A stretch of DNA of 6,250 bases from Bacillota bacterium. GTDB taxonomy: Bacteria > Bacillota > Clostridia > Oscillospirales > Ruminococcaceae. The notes beneath the pieces are model-generated. The model did no database searches. It was not told the DNA's origin and was given only the letters and a program-made list of their open reading frames with translations. Each line of letters opens with the position of its first letter. Positions within the stretch are counted from its first letter, which is position 1. A program made the translations under genes and the position numbers. Below, piece after piece: positions 1 to 6,250 of the stretch. The DNA is taken from NCBI GenBank assembly GCA_023457175.1, contig JAEWMM010000306.1, positions 1 through 6,250 of the forward strand, read 5' to 3'.

Positions 1-115
1 GCGTATGTCTGTGGGCCGGCGGGCGTCAGTCCGCGCTCCATATGTTCCCGGCAGGTCACAAAATCTGCGCGCCAATCTATTCAGCTTTTTTAATGGGATA
101 TCAGTATAAATAATC
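1..115. other. Left-edge non-coding or unresolved sequence
   Basis: No gene can be supported here. All three forward frames are open from the left edge, with stops at 91-93 (frame 1), 107-109 (frame 2) and 111-113 (frame 3). Any of these could be the tail of an upstream gene, and the frame-3 stop would sit just ahead of the uppP ribosome site. On the minus strand a frame is open from position 80 to the edge, with a possible GTG at 59 or ATG at 41, but neither has a good Shine-Dalgarno sequence. None of the short translations is recognisable. A TATAAA at 105-110 resembles a -10 box but has no convincing -35 partner, and a transcript from it would start inside the ribosome site. Confidence 0.4.
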
Positions 116-120
116 GGAGG
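116..120 (+). promoter_or_regulatory. Ribosome binding site of uppP
   Basis: GGAGG lies eight bases ahead of a TTG codon at 129. The next in-frame ATG is far inside the gene (residue 74), beyond the essential N-terminal motif, so this site decides the TTG start. Confidence 0.85.
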
Positions 121-128
121 CGTTTATT

Positions 129-1007
129 TTGACAATTACAGAAGCGATTATTCAGGGGATTATTCAGGGGCTAACCGAATTTCTTCCCGTTTCCAGCTCG
201 GGGCATCTGGCGCTGTATCAGTATTTCACCGGCCAGAATGGAGAAACCGGCGCACTTTTTTCGCTCGTACTGCATCTGGGTACCCTGCTTGCGGTATTCG
301 TGGCCTTTTGGGGTATCATTCAGGAGTTGATTATCGAGTTTTTTCACATGCTGGGCGACCTGTTCCACGGCAAGCTTTCGTTTAAGAGGGTCAACCCGCA
401 GCGCAAGATGATCTATCTGCTGGCCGTATCGCTGCTGCCTTTGTTTTTGACGCTGCTGCTCAAGGATATCCTGCGCGGCGTCGCCGAAGATAACAATATT
501 ATTGTCGAGGGCATCTGCTTTCTGGTCACGTCGGCCATGCTGCTGATGGCCGACCGCTGCACCGGACGCACGACCGCCCGCGGCATGAGCTACCGTGCTG
601 CAACGGCGGTTGGTCTTGTGCAGGCGTTTGCGCCGCTGCCGGGCATATCGCGCTCCGGTTCCACCCTTTCCGCCGGCATGATGCTCGGACTTGAGCGCGA
701 ATTTGCCGTCAATTTCTCGTTTATCATGGGCATTCCCGCTGTTTGTGCGGCACTGTTGCTCGACGCAAAGACGATTGTCGGCGGGGGGCTTAATCTCCCC
801 GCTTCGGTGATTATAATTGGTCTGATTTTCTCGGTCGTTTTCGGCCTCTTAGCCATCGGCATGGTGCGCTGGCTGGTCGCCTCCCAAAAGCTGCGCTGGT
901 TTGGCTATTATACGCTCGTGCTCGGCATTCTTGTGCTGGGGGCCGGCATCTACGACGCCATATCGGGTCACGCGCTGCAAAATACCGTTATCGCCATACT
1001 CAAATGA
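129..1007 (+). CDS. uppP: Undecaprenyl-diphosphatase (UppP/BacA)
   Basis: This integral membrane enzyme removes a phosphate from undecaprenyl diphosphate, regenerating the monophosphate lipid carrier used for peptidoglycan and other wall polymers; extra copies are known to give bacitracin resistance. The 292-residue protein has the usual family length and is hydrophobic throughout. The first family motif is clear: Q13-x-x-x-E17 followed by FLPVSSSGH (18-26), a Q variant of the (E/Q)xxxE catalytic motif. The second, PGISRSGST (171-179), carries the conserved arginine R175. Other hydrophobic stretches lie near 44-68, 93-111, 123-140, 193-211, 224-247 and 257-275. The start is TTG with GGAGG upstream. 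The gene stands alone, with a 184-base gap to the next gene, and no clear terminator was seen after it. The assignment is secure from both motifs. Confidence 0.97.
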   Translation: MTITEAIIQGIIQGLTEFLPVSSSGHLALYQYFTGQNGETGALFSLVLHLGTLLAVFVAFWGIIQELIIEFFHMLGDLFHGKLSFKRVNPQRKMIYLLAVSLLPLFLTLLLKDILRGVAEDNNIIVEGICFLVTSAMLLMADRCTGRTTARGMSYRAATAVGLVQAFAPLPGISRSGSTLSAGMMLGLEREFAVNFSFIMGIPAVCAALLLDAKTIVGGGLNLPASVIIIGLIFSVVFGLLAIGMVRWLVASQKLRWFGYYTLVLGILVLGAGIYDAISGHALQNTVIAILK

Positions 1008-1063
1008 CTTTAACGCAGCTCCTGATAATGCGAAATAAGCAGAGCGGTTTTATTATTGAGAAT

Positions 1064-1086
1064 AACCGGGGTACACTATGCCGGTT
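1064..1086 (+). repeat. Short inverted repeat between uppP and ftsK
   Basis: AACCGG (1064-1069) pairs perfectly with CCGGTT (1081-1086) across an 11-base loop. No T-run follows, so it does not look like a normal intrinsic terminator. It could be a weak RNA hairpin or an operator, or could be chance. Confidence 0.3.
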
Positions 1087-1092
1087 TCGCGC

Positions 1093-1122
1093 TTTACAGT
1101 CAGGAAATACATCTCGTAAATT
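1093..1122 (+). promoter_or_regulatory. Weak sigma-A-type promoter candidate for ftsK
   Basis: TTTACA (1093-1098) matches five of six bases of a -35 box. It is followed after 18 bases by TAAATT (1117-1122), which matches four of six bases of a -10 box. A transcript would begin about 60 bases before the start codon. CATAAT at 1130-1135 is a better -10 hexamer but lacks a -35 partner. The call is by eye only. Confidence 0.3.
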
Positions 1123-1175
1123 TTGCTATCATAATCTTACGCCGCGATTTTAGACGGAATTTGTATAAAAAATTG

Positions 1176-1184
1176 TAAGGAGGT
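1176..1184 (+). promoter_or_regulatory. Ribosome binding site of the ftsK/spoIIIE gene
   Basis: TAAGGAGGT is a near-perfect anti-16S match, seven bases ahead of TTG at 1192. It fixes the TTG start, which places the basic N-terminal tail directly before the first membrane segment. Confidence 0.9.
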
Positions 1185-1191
1185 CGCCGCC

Positions 1192-3669
1192 TTGGCTGCC
1201 AAACGCAAAAAAAAATCTCCCCGCAAAACAAAGGCGCAGCTGCGCGCGCAGAACCAGATGCTTGCCGTTTTGCTGTTCACGCTCGGCCTCTTGTTCGTAT
1301 GCCTGTCCTTTGTGCGGGGCAGCGAGGGCTGGTTGACGGCCCACAACGTGCTGCTGGGTCTGTTCGGGTGGTCGGCGTTCTTTATCGGCCCGGTGTTTGT
1401 TTACATATCGGTCATGTCCTCGTTTGAGAAGCTCGCCGACGACCTGCCGATCCGCGCCGCGCTGACCGGCGTGCTGCTCTGCCTCATCTCGGCGGCGTTC
1501 CAGATTTTTTTGGCCGGAAAGCCCGACGGCGAAACGGTGGCGGCCGTTGTCCGCCAGCTGTATGCCGACGGTCAGGCGCTACGCGGCGGCGGTATTACGG
1601 CGGTGCTGTTCGGCCTGCCGCTTATGCAGCTCGGTGCTCCGGGCGACCGCATAGCCGTCTCACTGCTGCTGTTTTTACTGACAATGATCATTACAAAATC
1701 GACGATTGCGGGCGTGCTGCGCTCGGCTAAAAAGCCGGTGGAAAAGCTTTCAAACGGCTATCATGAGCTGCTAAGCGCCATGCCTGCGGCCCAGCAGGCC
1801 GCAGGCGGTACGCTGACTGAAAAGCCGGTCATCGACATTCCGCTCGACGGTCCCGTGACGGCTCCGAGGCGGCGCAAAAAACCGGCTGCGGAGGAAACCA
1901 TCTCACCCGACGTGCTGCGAGCCAAGGAGAAGCTGCTTAGCACCGCCGCCGCTGATCTGCCGGTATCGGAGGCGCATCCCGTCACCCCAAGCGGCGACAC
2001 GATTGAGCCTGTCGTACCCGACGAAGAGGGGCAGCAGCTCATTATTGAGGATATTATCAGCCGCGTGGCGCAGGTGCAGGCGCAAAAGGCACAGAAAGCC
2101 GTTGAGCCGGCTAAAGCGGTTACCGAGCCGCCCGCCCCGCCGCCCGAACCACCCGTCTACCTGCTGCCGCCGATCTCGCTGCTGCGTGAGCCCGCCGCGA
2201 CAGCCGCCGGGGAGGTCACCGCCGACGAGCTGCGTCAGAACGCGCAGCGGCTGGTGGACACGCTGCAATCCTTCGGCGTGCAGACCCGCATCATCGACAT
2301 CTCTCGGGGGCCTGCCGTTACCCGTTATGAATTACAGCCCTCAGCAGGCGTTAAAATTTCTAAAATTACGAATCTTGCCGACGACATCGCCTTAAACCTC
2401 GCGTCGGCGGGCGTGCGTATCGAAGCGCCGATTCCCAACAAGGCGGCTGTGGGTATCGAGGTGCCCAACCGCAAGGTCACGCCGGTGACGCTGCGAGAGG
2501 TTATTGACGCGCCGGAATTCACCGACGCGAAAAGCAAGGTCACAGTGGCGCTCGGGCGGGATATTTCCGGCAGCCTGATGCTGGCGAACATCGCCAAGAT
2601 GCCGCACCTGCTCATCGCAGGCGCAACCGGCTCAGGCAAATCGGTCTGCATCAATTCCATCATCATGAGCATTTTATTCAAGGCCAAGCCCGACGAGGTT
2701 AAGCTGCTTTTAATCGACCCCAAGGTCGTTGAGCTCGGCGTCTATAACGGCCTGCCGCATCTGGTCATTCCGGTCGTCACCGACCCGAAAAAGGCTGCGG
2801 GCGCGCTGGGCTGGGCCGTTGCCGAAATGCTTAACCGCTATAAGCTGTTTGCCGCCCACAATGTGCGCGACATCGAGTCGTTTAACCGCAATGTCGAGAA
2901 TGCGGCGGCCAACCCGCCCGCAGACAGCGACATCGCGCAGCCCCAGCTTGCTAAGCTGCCGCATTACATCATCGTCGTGGACGAGCTGGCCGATTTGATG
3001 ATGGCGGCCCCCTCCGAGGTCGAGGATTCAATCTGCCGCTTAGCCCAGATGGCGCGCGCGGCGGGCATGCACCTGATCATCGCGACGCAGCGCCCGTCGG
3101 TCGATGTTATCACCGGTGTCATCAAGGCGAATATTCCGTCGCGCATCGCGTTTGCGGTGTCGTCGCAGATCGACTCGCGCACCATTCTCGATATGGGCGG
3201 AGCCGAGAAGCTTTTAGGTATGGGCGACATGCTGTTCTCCCCTGTCGGCTCGTCAAAGCCCACCCGCGTGCAGGGCTGCTTTGTCTCAGACGAGGAGATT
3301 GAGCGGGTCGTCACCTACATCAACAGCGCGGGCGCGCCGCAGTACGACAACCAGGTACTCGAAGAGATTGACAGGCATACCCCCGTCGGCAAGGGTAACG
3401 CCTCCGGTGCCTCCTCCGATGAGAGCGGCGACGAGGATGAGATGCTTGCCCCCGCGATTGAATGCGTCATTGAGGCGGGCATGGCCTCGACCTCTTTGCT
3501 GCAGCGCAAGCTGAAATTGGGCTATGCGCGCGCCGCCCGCATCGTCGACGAGATGGAGGGGCGCGGCATTATCGGGCCGTACGAAGGCTCAAAGCCCCGC
3601 GCGGTGCTCATCTCGAAGGAGCGCTGGGCCGAAATGAAACTAAATCGGATGGTTGAATCCAGCCAATAA
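1192..3669 (+). CDS. ftsK: FtsK/SpoIIIE family DNA translocase
   Basis: This is a septum-located, ATP-driven pump that moves double-stranded DNA during division or sporulation. The 825 residues show the standard layout. A lysine-rich tail (1-16) precedes a membrane domain with hydrophobic segments near 23-41, 53-76, 87-107 and 152-174, plus a weaker stretch at 134-148. A linker (about 180-340) rich in Ala, Pro and Glu includes PPAPPPEPP. The alpha/beta motor follows: Walker A GATGSGKS (477-484), Walker B IIVVDE (593-598) and the conserved [12 protein letters not shown] (631-642). An acidic spacer (about 738-750) leads to the C-terminal winged-helix gamma domain (about 750-800), with [20 protein letters not shown], which reads polar DNA signals. 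No key residue is missing. Sequence alone does not separate division FtsK from sporulation SpoIIIE, so the symbol is provisional. A run of nine A's covers codons 6-8. Confidence 0.96.
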   Translation: MAAKRKKKSPRKTKAQLRAQNQMLAVLLFTLGLLFVCLSFVRGSEGWLTAHNVLLGLFGWSAFFIGPVFVYISVMSSFEKLADDLPIRAALTGVLLCLISAAFQIFLAGKPDGETVAAVVRQLYADGQALRGGGITAVLFGLPLMQLGAPGDRIAVSLLLFLLTMIITKSTIAGVLRSAKKPVEKLSNGYHELLSAMPAAQQAAGGTLTEKPVIDIPLDGPVTAPRRRKKPAAEETISPDVLRAKEKLLSTAAADLPVSEAHPVTPSGDTIEPVVPDEEGQQLIIEDIISRVAQVQAQKAQKAVEPAKAVTEPPAPPPEPPVYLLPPISLLREPAATAAGEVTADELRQNAQRLVDTLQSFGVQTRIIDISRGPAVTRYELQPSAGVKISKITNLADDIALNLASAGVRIEAPIPNKAAVGIEVPNRKVTPVTLREVIDAPEFTDAKSKVTVALGRDISGSLMLANIAKMPHLLIAGATGSGKSVCINSIIMSILFKAKPDEVKLLLIDPKVVELGVYNGLPHLVIPVVTDPKKAAGALGWAVAEMLNRYKLFAAHNVRDIESFNRNVENAAANPPADSDIAQPQLAKLPHYIIVVDELADLMMAAPSEVEDSICRLAQMARAAGMHLIIATQRPSVDVITGVIKANIPSRIAFAVSSQIDSRTILDMGGAEKLLGMGDMLFSPVGSSKPTRVQGCFVSDEEIERVVTYINSAGAPQYDNQVLEEIDRHTPVGKGNASGASSDESGDEDEMLAPAIECVIEAGMASTSLLQRKLKLGYARAARIVDEMEGRGIIGPYEGSKPRAVLISKERWAEMKLNRMVESSQ

Positions 3670-3671
3670 AA

Positions 3672-3710
3672 AGCCATCATATTAAAAACGGCCCGCCTAC
3701 GGCGATGGCT
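3672..3710. repeat. Inverted repeat AGCCATC/GATGGCT
   Basis: AGCCATC (3672-3678) and GATGGCT (3704-3710) are perfect complements around a 25-base GC-rich centre. On the + strand no T-run follows the right arm. On the minus strand the hairpin is followed by TTTTTATT, which is terminator-like, but no minus-strand gene is present to use it. It may be part of a repeated intergenic element together with the adjacent palindrome. Confidence 0.45.
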
Positions 3711-3712
3711 GC

Positions 3713-3741
3713 TTATACCATTTGCTTCGCTCATGGTATAA
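3713..3741 (+). repeat. Perfect 9-bp hairpin abutting the ribosome site of the radical SAM gene
   Basis: TTATACCAT (3713-3721) is perfectly complementary to ATGGTATAA (3733-3741) across an 11-base loop, in which GC/GC (3724-3725 with 3729-3730) could pair further. The right arm ends one base before the GAGAGG ribosome site. It could modulate translation, stabilise the message or belong to a dispersed palindromic repeat. There is no T-run after it, so it is not a standard terminator. Confidence 0.6.
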
Positions 3742-3742
3742 A

Positions 3743-3748
3743 GAGAGG
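3743..3748 (+). promoter_or_regulatory. Ribosome binding site of the YgiQ-like gene
   Basis: GAGAGG lies five bases ahead of ATG at 3754, just after the right arm of the palindrome. The match is moderate and the spacing slightly short. Confidence 0.65.
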
Positions 3749-3753
3749 CTCAC

Positions 3754-5664
3754 ATGGATTATCGTTTTCTCCCCGTTACAGCTGAAGAAATGCAGGCGCG
3801 CGGCTGGCAGCAGGCGGATTTTATCTGCGTGACCGGCGACGCCTATGTCGATCACCCCAGCTTTGGCATCGCGATTATTTCGCGCCTGCTCGAACGGCTG
3901 GGCTACCGCGTTGCGATGCTCGCCCAGCCCGACTTAAACGACCCCGAAGCGTTTCGCCGCTTCGGCAGGCCGAAATATGCCTTTATGATCACGGCAGGCA
4001 ACATCGACTCGATGGTGTCGAATTATACCGTCGCCAAGCGTCGCCGCGCACAGGACGCTTATTCCCCTACAAACGCGCAAAACCGCCGCCCCGACCGCGC
4101 CGCGACGGTCTATTCGCGCACGGCCAAGGCGGCCTACCCCGACTGCCCCGTTATTCTAGGCGGCATAGAGGCTTCGCTGCGCCGCTTTGCCCACTACGAC
4201 TACTGGGCCGACCGGGTGCTGCCCTCGATTCTGGTCGACGCAGGCGCCGACATGGTCTCCTACGGCATGGGCGAGCGCCAGACTGAGATTATCGCCGCAC
4301 GGCTTGCCGCGGGCGAGCCGATTGAAGCGCTGACCGACATACGCGGCACTGTGTGCTATGTCACGCCCGATCAAATTCCCAACGGCACGGTGAGCTGCCC
4401 CTCATATGAAAAGACGGCCAGCGACAAGACCGCCTACGTGCGTGCCTTTAAGCTCTGGCTCGACGAGCAAGACGCTGTGACCGGCCGTCCGGTGCTGCAA
4501 AAGCACGGCGACCGCTACGTTTTACAAAATCCGCCGATGCCGCTGCTTTCGCGCGCGGAACTCGACGCGGTCTTCACCATGCCCTTTGCGCGCGCCTATC
4601 ACCCCAGCTATGAGGCGCTCGGCGGCGTCAAGGCCATCGAAGAGGTCGAATTTTCGATTATGCATAACCGTGGCTGCTTCGGTCACTGTAATTTCTGCTC
4701 GATCGCTGTCCATCAGGGACGGCAGATTGTGTCGCGCAGCGTCGATTCGGTTTTAGAAGAAGCCGAGCGCTTTGTCAAAAATCCGCGCTTCAAGGGTTAT
4801 ATCCACGATGTGGGCGGCCCTACGGCGAATTTCCGTTATCCCTCCTGCAAGAAGCAGGAAACACAAGGGCTGTGCAAGGACAAAAAATGTCTGGGCAGTC
4901 CCGCCTGCCCCGCCGTCCGGGTCGACCACAGCGAATATCTTGAGCTGCTGCGCCGCCTGCGGGCGATTAAGGGTGTCAAAAAGGTGTTTGTGCGCTCCGG
5001 CCTGCGGTTTGATTATATGCTGCTTGATAAGGACGACACGTTTTTAAAAGAGATGGTCGCCAACCACATCAGCGGGCAGCTCAAGGTCGCGCCGGAGCAT
5101 TGCAGCGACGCTGTGCTCGACGCAATGGGCAAGCCGCATATCGAGGTCTACGAGCGCTTTGTCAAAAAGTTCTACCAGTGCACCAAGCAGGCAGGCAAGG
5201 AGCAGTACCTCGTCCCCTACCTCATGAGCTCCCACCCCGGCAGCACCATCCGCGACGCGGTGGAGCTGGCGCTGTTCCTTAAAAAGAACCATATGAAGCC
5301 TGAGCAAGTGCAGGATTTTTACCCCACGCCGGGCACCATTTCGACCTGCATGTTCTACACCGGCGTCGACCCGCTGACCGGCAAGGAAATCTATGTCCCC
5401 AAAACCGACCGCGAGAAGCAGCGTCAGCGTGCGTTGCTGCAATATTTTAAGCCCGAAAATCGCCGAACGGTCATTGAGGCGCTCGAAGAGATTCGCCGTA
5501 CCGACCTCATCGGCACCGGGCCGGACTGCCTTGTCGCCCCCGACCGGCAATACCAACAGAAGCTGGCTGAAAAGCGAGCTTCGCAGTCAACGGGACAACG
5601 TAAGGCCAACCACCGTGGCAAGCCGCGCCGCCAAGCTGACACCAAACCGGGGGTCAGACGATGA
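3754..5664 (+). CDS. YgiQ family (UPF0313) radical SAM protein
   Basis: This is a radical S-adenosylmethionine protein whose reaction is unknown. The 636 residues match the YgiQ/UPF0313 architecture. An N-terminal cobalamin-binding-like domain (about 20-290) includes the conserved GGIEASLRRFAHYDYWADRV (136-155). The radical SAM barrel has C308-x3-C312-x2-C315 (CFGHCNFC), the ligands of the 4Fe-4S cluster that cleaves SAM. Just beyond are four more cysteines (C365, C374, C379, C385) that could hold a second metal site. The C-terminal part (about 515-590), with DFYPTPGTIS, resembles the family's end domain, followed by a basic, probably disordered tail (605-636). It is shorter than the roughly 740-residue E. 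coli YgiQ, as I recall it. The protein is soluble, with no membrane segment. Its TGA overlaps the next gene's ATG, suggesting co-translation. The family call is confident; no function is claimed. Confidence 0.94.
   Translation: MDYRFLPVTAEEMQARGWQQADFICVTGDAYVDHPSFGIAIISRLLERLGYRVAMLAQPDLNDPEAFRRFGRPKYAFMITAGNIDSMVSNYTVAKRRRAQDAYSPTNAQNRRPDRAATVYSRTAKAAYPDCPVILGGIEASLRRFAHYDYWADRVLPSILVDAGADMVSYGMGERQTEIIAARLAAGEPIEALTDIRGTVCYVTPDQIPNGTVSCPSYEKTASDKTAYVRAFKLWLDEQDAVTGRPVLQKHGDRYVLQNPPMPLLSRAELDAVFTMPFARAYHPSYEALGGVKAIEEVEFSIMHNRGCFGHCNFCSIAVHQGRQIVSRSVDSVLEEAERFVKNPRFKGYIHDVGGPTANFRYPSCKKQETQGLCKDKKCLGSPACPAVRVDHSEYLELLRRLRAIKGVKKVFVRSGLRFDYMLLDKDDTFLKEMVANHISGQLKVAPEHCSDAVLDAMGKPHIEVYERFVKKFYQCTKQAGKEQYLVPYLMSSHPGSTIRDAVELALFLKKNHMKPEQVQDFYPTPGTISTCMFYTGVDPLTGKEIYVPKTDREKQRQRALLQYFKPENRRTVIEALEEIRRTDLIGTGPDCLVAPDRQYQQKLAEKRASQSTGQRKANHRGKPRRQADTKPGVRR
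5649..5653 (+). promoter_or_regulatory. Weak ribosome site of the MBL-fold gene, inside the upstream gene
   Basis: GGGGG lies seven bases ahead of ATG at 5661. It is a poor match, so translation probably depends on coupling to the overlapping upstream stop (ATGA at 5661-5664). Confidence 0.4.
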
Positions 5665-6250
5665 AGCAGACAAAAGGGCGCAGATCGGGCAAACAGCAAC
5701 GCATTTCTCCGCTGGCGCTGGTGGTTATCGTTCTGATCAGTGTCGTTTCTTGGTATCAAACCGAGTACCGGCCCGCGCAAAGGGTTGTTCCCGCACTGGC
5801 CCAAAATGTGATTGCCGAGGTGCAGGTGCTCGACGTCGGGCAGGGCAGCGGTCTCTTGCTGCGCACCGAGGGCGAAAACGGCGGCCACGCCGTGCTTATC
5901 GACGGCGGCGAGCGCTCGGCCTCTCAGGCTGTTTGCGACGCGCTCGACGCGGCGGGTATCGCCCGGCTCGATCTGGTCGTCATGACCCACCCGCACACCG
6001 ACCATTTCGGCGGCCTGATTGCGGTGCTTGAAAATTACGAGGTGAATGCGCTTTGGATGCCCGCCGTCCCCGATCATCTGGCCCCGACCAACAGTACTTT
6101 TGAACGCTTTTTAGACGCGCTCGAAGCAAACGGCTGCGAATTTATCCAGCCGGTAACACCCCGCGCCGAGTCGCTGGGCGACAGTGTAACGCTGCGGCTG
6201 CTCGACGCCTTTGTGCCCGCCCCTGACAACCTGAACGACACCTCGCTCTG
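5661..6250 (+). CDS. ComEC-like membrane-anchored MBL-fold hydrolase, partial
   Basis: The gene is cut by the right edge; 196 residues are visible and the frame is still open. A basic N-terminus (1-15) and one hydrophobic segment (about 16-32, PLALVVIVLISVVSW) form a signal anchor or uncleaved signal peptide, which should put the rest outside the membrane. A metallo-beta-lactamase domain follows: VLDVGQGSGLLL (56-67), then LIDGG (79-83), then THPHTDHFGG (109-118), holding the metal-binding HxHxDH motif (H110, H112, D114, H115). DNLNDTSL at the visible end resembles the NNxSLVL motif of the ComEC C-terminal domain. Full ComEC has many membrane segments ahead of this domain; here there is only one, so this is a stand-alone relative. 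Some such proteins cleave nucleic acid, but the substrate is unknown. The ATGA overlap couples it to the radical SAM gene. Metal-dependent hydrolase is secure; a role in competence is not shown. Confidence 0.88.
   Translation, partial: MKQTKGRRSGKQQRISPLALVVIVLISVVSWYQTEYRPAQRVVPALAQNVIAEVQVLDVGQGSGLLLRTEGENGGHAVLIDGGERSASQAVCDALDAAGIARLDLVVMTHPHTDHFGGLIAVLENYEVNALWMPAVPDHLAPTNSTFERFLDALEANGCEFIQPVTPRAESLGDSVTLRLLDAFVPAPDNLNDTSL

Noticed and set aside
105..110. TATAAA as a -10 box for uppP
   Set aside because: A start six to seven bases later would fall within the GGAGG ribosome site, and no -35 box is found at the right distance.
129..134. TTGACA at the uppP start read as a -35 promoter box
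   Set aside because: No -10 hexamer lies at the right spacing, and the TTG is explained as the start codon by its ribosome site.
1164..1169. TATAAA as a -10 box for the translocase gene
   Set aside because: The transcript would start at or inside the ribosome site, and the -35 position (GCCGCG) is not promoter-like.
3672..3710. Intrinsic terminator of the translocase gene
   Set aside because: The right arm is followed by GCTTATACC and not a T-run, and the 25-base loop is long. Only the minus strand shows a T-run, where there is no gene to end.
3522..3734. A 70-residue minus-strand frame spanning the palindromes and the end of the translocase gene
   Set aside because: Its start lies in the hairpin arm and most of it is antisense to the conserved gamma domain. 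There is no supporting evidence for a protein.
5044..5556. A 170-residue minus-strand frame inside the radical SAM gene
   Set aside because: It lies wholly antisense to conserved radical SAM coding sequence and shows no motif.
5393..6031. A 212-residue + strand frame across the radical SAM/MBL gene junction
   Set aside because: It overlaps two well-supported genes in another frame. The translation is rich in Arg, Ser and Pro and has no recognisable motif, as expected for a shadow frame in GC-rich DNA.
5424..6077. A 217-residue minus-strand frame opposite the same junction
   Set aside because: It is antisense to the HxHxDH-containing gene and the end of the radical SAM gene, with no ribosome site or family features seen.

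Overview
The window looks like chromosomal housekeeping DNA from a moderately GC-rich Gram-positive bacterium, most likely a clostridial Firmicute such as an Oscillospiraceae/Ruminococcaceae relative. That placement is an inference. It rests on strong purine-rich Shine-Dalgarno sites, TTG start codons on two of four genes, C/G-ending codons, and a clostridial-looking gene set. No phage, insertion sequence, CRISPR array, rRNA or tRNA is visible.

All four supported genes lie on the + strand. (1) 129-1007 is uppP/bacA, undecaprenyl-diphosphatase. (2) 1192-3669 is a full-length FtsK/SpoIIIE-type DNA translocase. (3) 3754-5664 is a YgiQ-type (UPF0313) radical SAM protein of unknown function. (4) 5661 to beyond the right edge is a membrane-anchored metallo-beta-lactamase-fold hydrolase resembling the C-terminal domain of ComEC. 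Its start overlaps the stop of the radical SAM gene by four bases (ATGA), so those two genes form a translationally coupled pair. The fourth gene is cut by the window end.

The gaps are short. Bases 1-128 hold no gene I can support, although several frames are open to the left edge. Bases 1008-1191 hold a weak hairpin, a weak promoter candidate and a very strong ribosome binding site. Bases 3670-3753 are filled by two inverted repeats, the second abutting the ribosome binding site of the radical SAM gene; this is the most structured non-coding stretch here.

The genes do not form one obvious pathway. UppP recycles the lipid carrier for cell-wall synthesis, FtsK/SpoIIIE moves DNA through the septum, and the last two are of uncertain role. 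I found no convincing novel multi-gene system. The items most worth checking are the intergenic palindromes, the pairing of the YgiQ radical SAM protein with a secreted-type ComEC-like hydrolase, and a four-cysteine motif in the radical SAM protein beyond its classical cluster.
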